The notes under the pieces: generated by a model
Seen by the model: only the letters and a program-made list of their open reading frames with translations
What the model was told of the DNA's origin: nothing
Database searches by the model: none
Program-made: the position numbers and the translations under genes
DNA from: a virus
Direction: 5' to 3' (one strand)
DNA length: 64,000 bases
Virus record (IMG/VR): IMGVR_UViG_3300043392_000054
Span: 118,830 to 182,829 of that record
Shown here: piece by piece, positions 63,584-64,000 of the stretch
How positions within the stretch are numbered: the first letter of the stretch is position 1
Layout: each line of letters begins with the position of its first letter

Positions 63584-63874
63584 ATGAAATACACAAAAAG
63601 ATTTGAACAATTTGTAGATGAGTCTATTGTTAATGAGGCTTCAGAAATATCTCTTAATGATTTAGATTCAAACAAACAAAAATTAGTCAATGAACTTGTA
63701 AAATTTTTTGGCGGAAAAGTACTTAATATCTGGGGAGGAATTCATGGTAATATTGTCGATATTCAAATGTCTGAGCCTGTATGGAGAATGGATACACAAG
63801 ATTTAAAAGATTTGATTTCATTAAAAATTAGATGGATTGAATTTGACAAAAAAACAGTTTCAATAGGATTTTAA
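63584..63874 (+). CDS. Head-tag family protein, 96 aa
   Basis: Starts MKYTKRFEQFVDESIVNEAS, a more diverged tag with two (V)xE sites. The mature ~78 residues are a beta-rich domain (FGGKVLNIWGGIHGNIVDIQ). Own short leader. Confidence 0.65.
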   Translation: MKYTKRFEQFVDESIVNEASEISLNDLDSNKQKLVNELVKFFGGKVLNIWGGIHGNIVDIQMSEPVWRMDTQDLKDLISLKIRWIEFDKKTVSIGF

Positions 63875-63875
63875 T

Positions 63876-64000
63876 ATGAAACACATAAAATTATTCGAAG
63901 ATTTTATAAACGAAGAAAAAGTTTATATTGATTTTTTAAATAAGAAAAAAGGATTCTCACAAGATAGAATTAAATTTAATTCTTATGAGGAAGCCGTAAA
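63876..64000 (+). CDS. Head-tag family protein, 3' end outside window
   Basis: Starts MKHIKLFEDFINEEK and runs past the window end, so only 41 residues are visible. It belongs to the same family by its tag. Confidence 0.65.
   Translation, partial: MKHIKLFEDFINEEKVYIDFLNKKKGFSQDRIKFNSYEEAV

Overview
The window looks like about 64 kb of a large, tailed, T4-like double-stranded DNA phage whose host is a member of the Bacteroidota (Flavobacterium-type). The evidence is low GC, almost every gene on the plus strand in tight runs with ATGA/TAATG overlaps, A-rich leaders without clear Shine-Dalgarno sites, and promoters carrying the Bacteroidota box TAnnTTTG. Phage lifestyle is shown by glycine-rich tail-tip proteins, lysozymes, a thymidylate synthase, an RNA ligase and a family of proteins with an N-terminal tag like the T4 capsid-targeting sequence. 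No replication, terminase or major capsid gene was recognised here, so this is an accessory/late part of a bigger genome.

Layout. 1-8161: small unknown genes plus an RNA-repair-like set (metallophosphoesterase, P-loop kinase, RNA ligase). 8165-8535: a small stable-RNA operon (tRNA-Leu, a structured RNA, tRNA-Arg). 8562-19688: thioesterase, thymidylate synthase, then a sugar/ester-modification block (carbamoyltransferase between two copies of a two-gene cassette, a third SGNH-like protein, a family 2 glycosyltransferase, UDP-galactopyranose mutase) and guanylate kinase. 19720-23579: tail/adhesin proteins. 23811-31063: a large stable-RNA region with roughly 25 ordinary tRNAs mixed with many abnormal tRNA-like and pseudoknotted RNAs and a few small genes. 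31079-35204: M42 aminopeptidase, outer-membrane barrel, seryl-tRNA synthetase, a 159-nt tRNA-like RNA and a lysozyme. 35197-35787 is the only minus-strand gene. 35836-42679: mostly unknown small genes with a 2H phosphoesterase, a macro-like domain and a glutamine amidotransferase. 42697-43862: tRNA-Ala split by a group I intron in its T-loop, followed by an HNH endonuclease. 43906-50187: small genes, tRNA-Gly, a stand-alone ncRNA, a methyltransferase and a PD-(D/E)XK nuclease. 50239-55733: two giant multidomain glycosyltransferases. 55738-64000: mainly proteins starting with MK(K/H)(V/I)KLFE-x-F-(I/V)-x-E, inferred to be internal head proteins, plus a HAD nucleotidase and a glucosaminidase.

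How it fits together (inference). Two recurrent promoter classes are visible: one with an A/T-rich upstream element and TAnnTTTG, often overlapping a terminator hairpin, and one with (T/A)xxAAAC, exactly 17 bases, then TATAAT. The tRNAs cover every amino acid except valine, and with a phage SerRS, RNA repair and boxA-like elements they suggest strong control over translation and stable-RNA synthesis. The least explained part is the array of expanded tRNA-like and pseudoknotted RNAs at 24.6-31 kb (also 8.3 kb and 34.5 kb).
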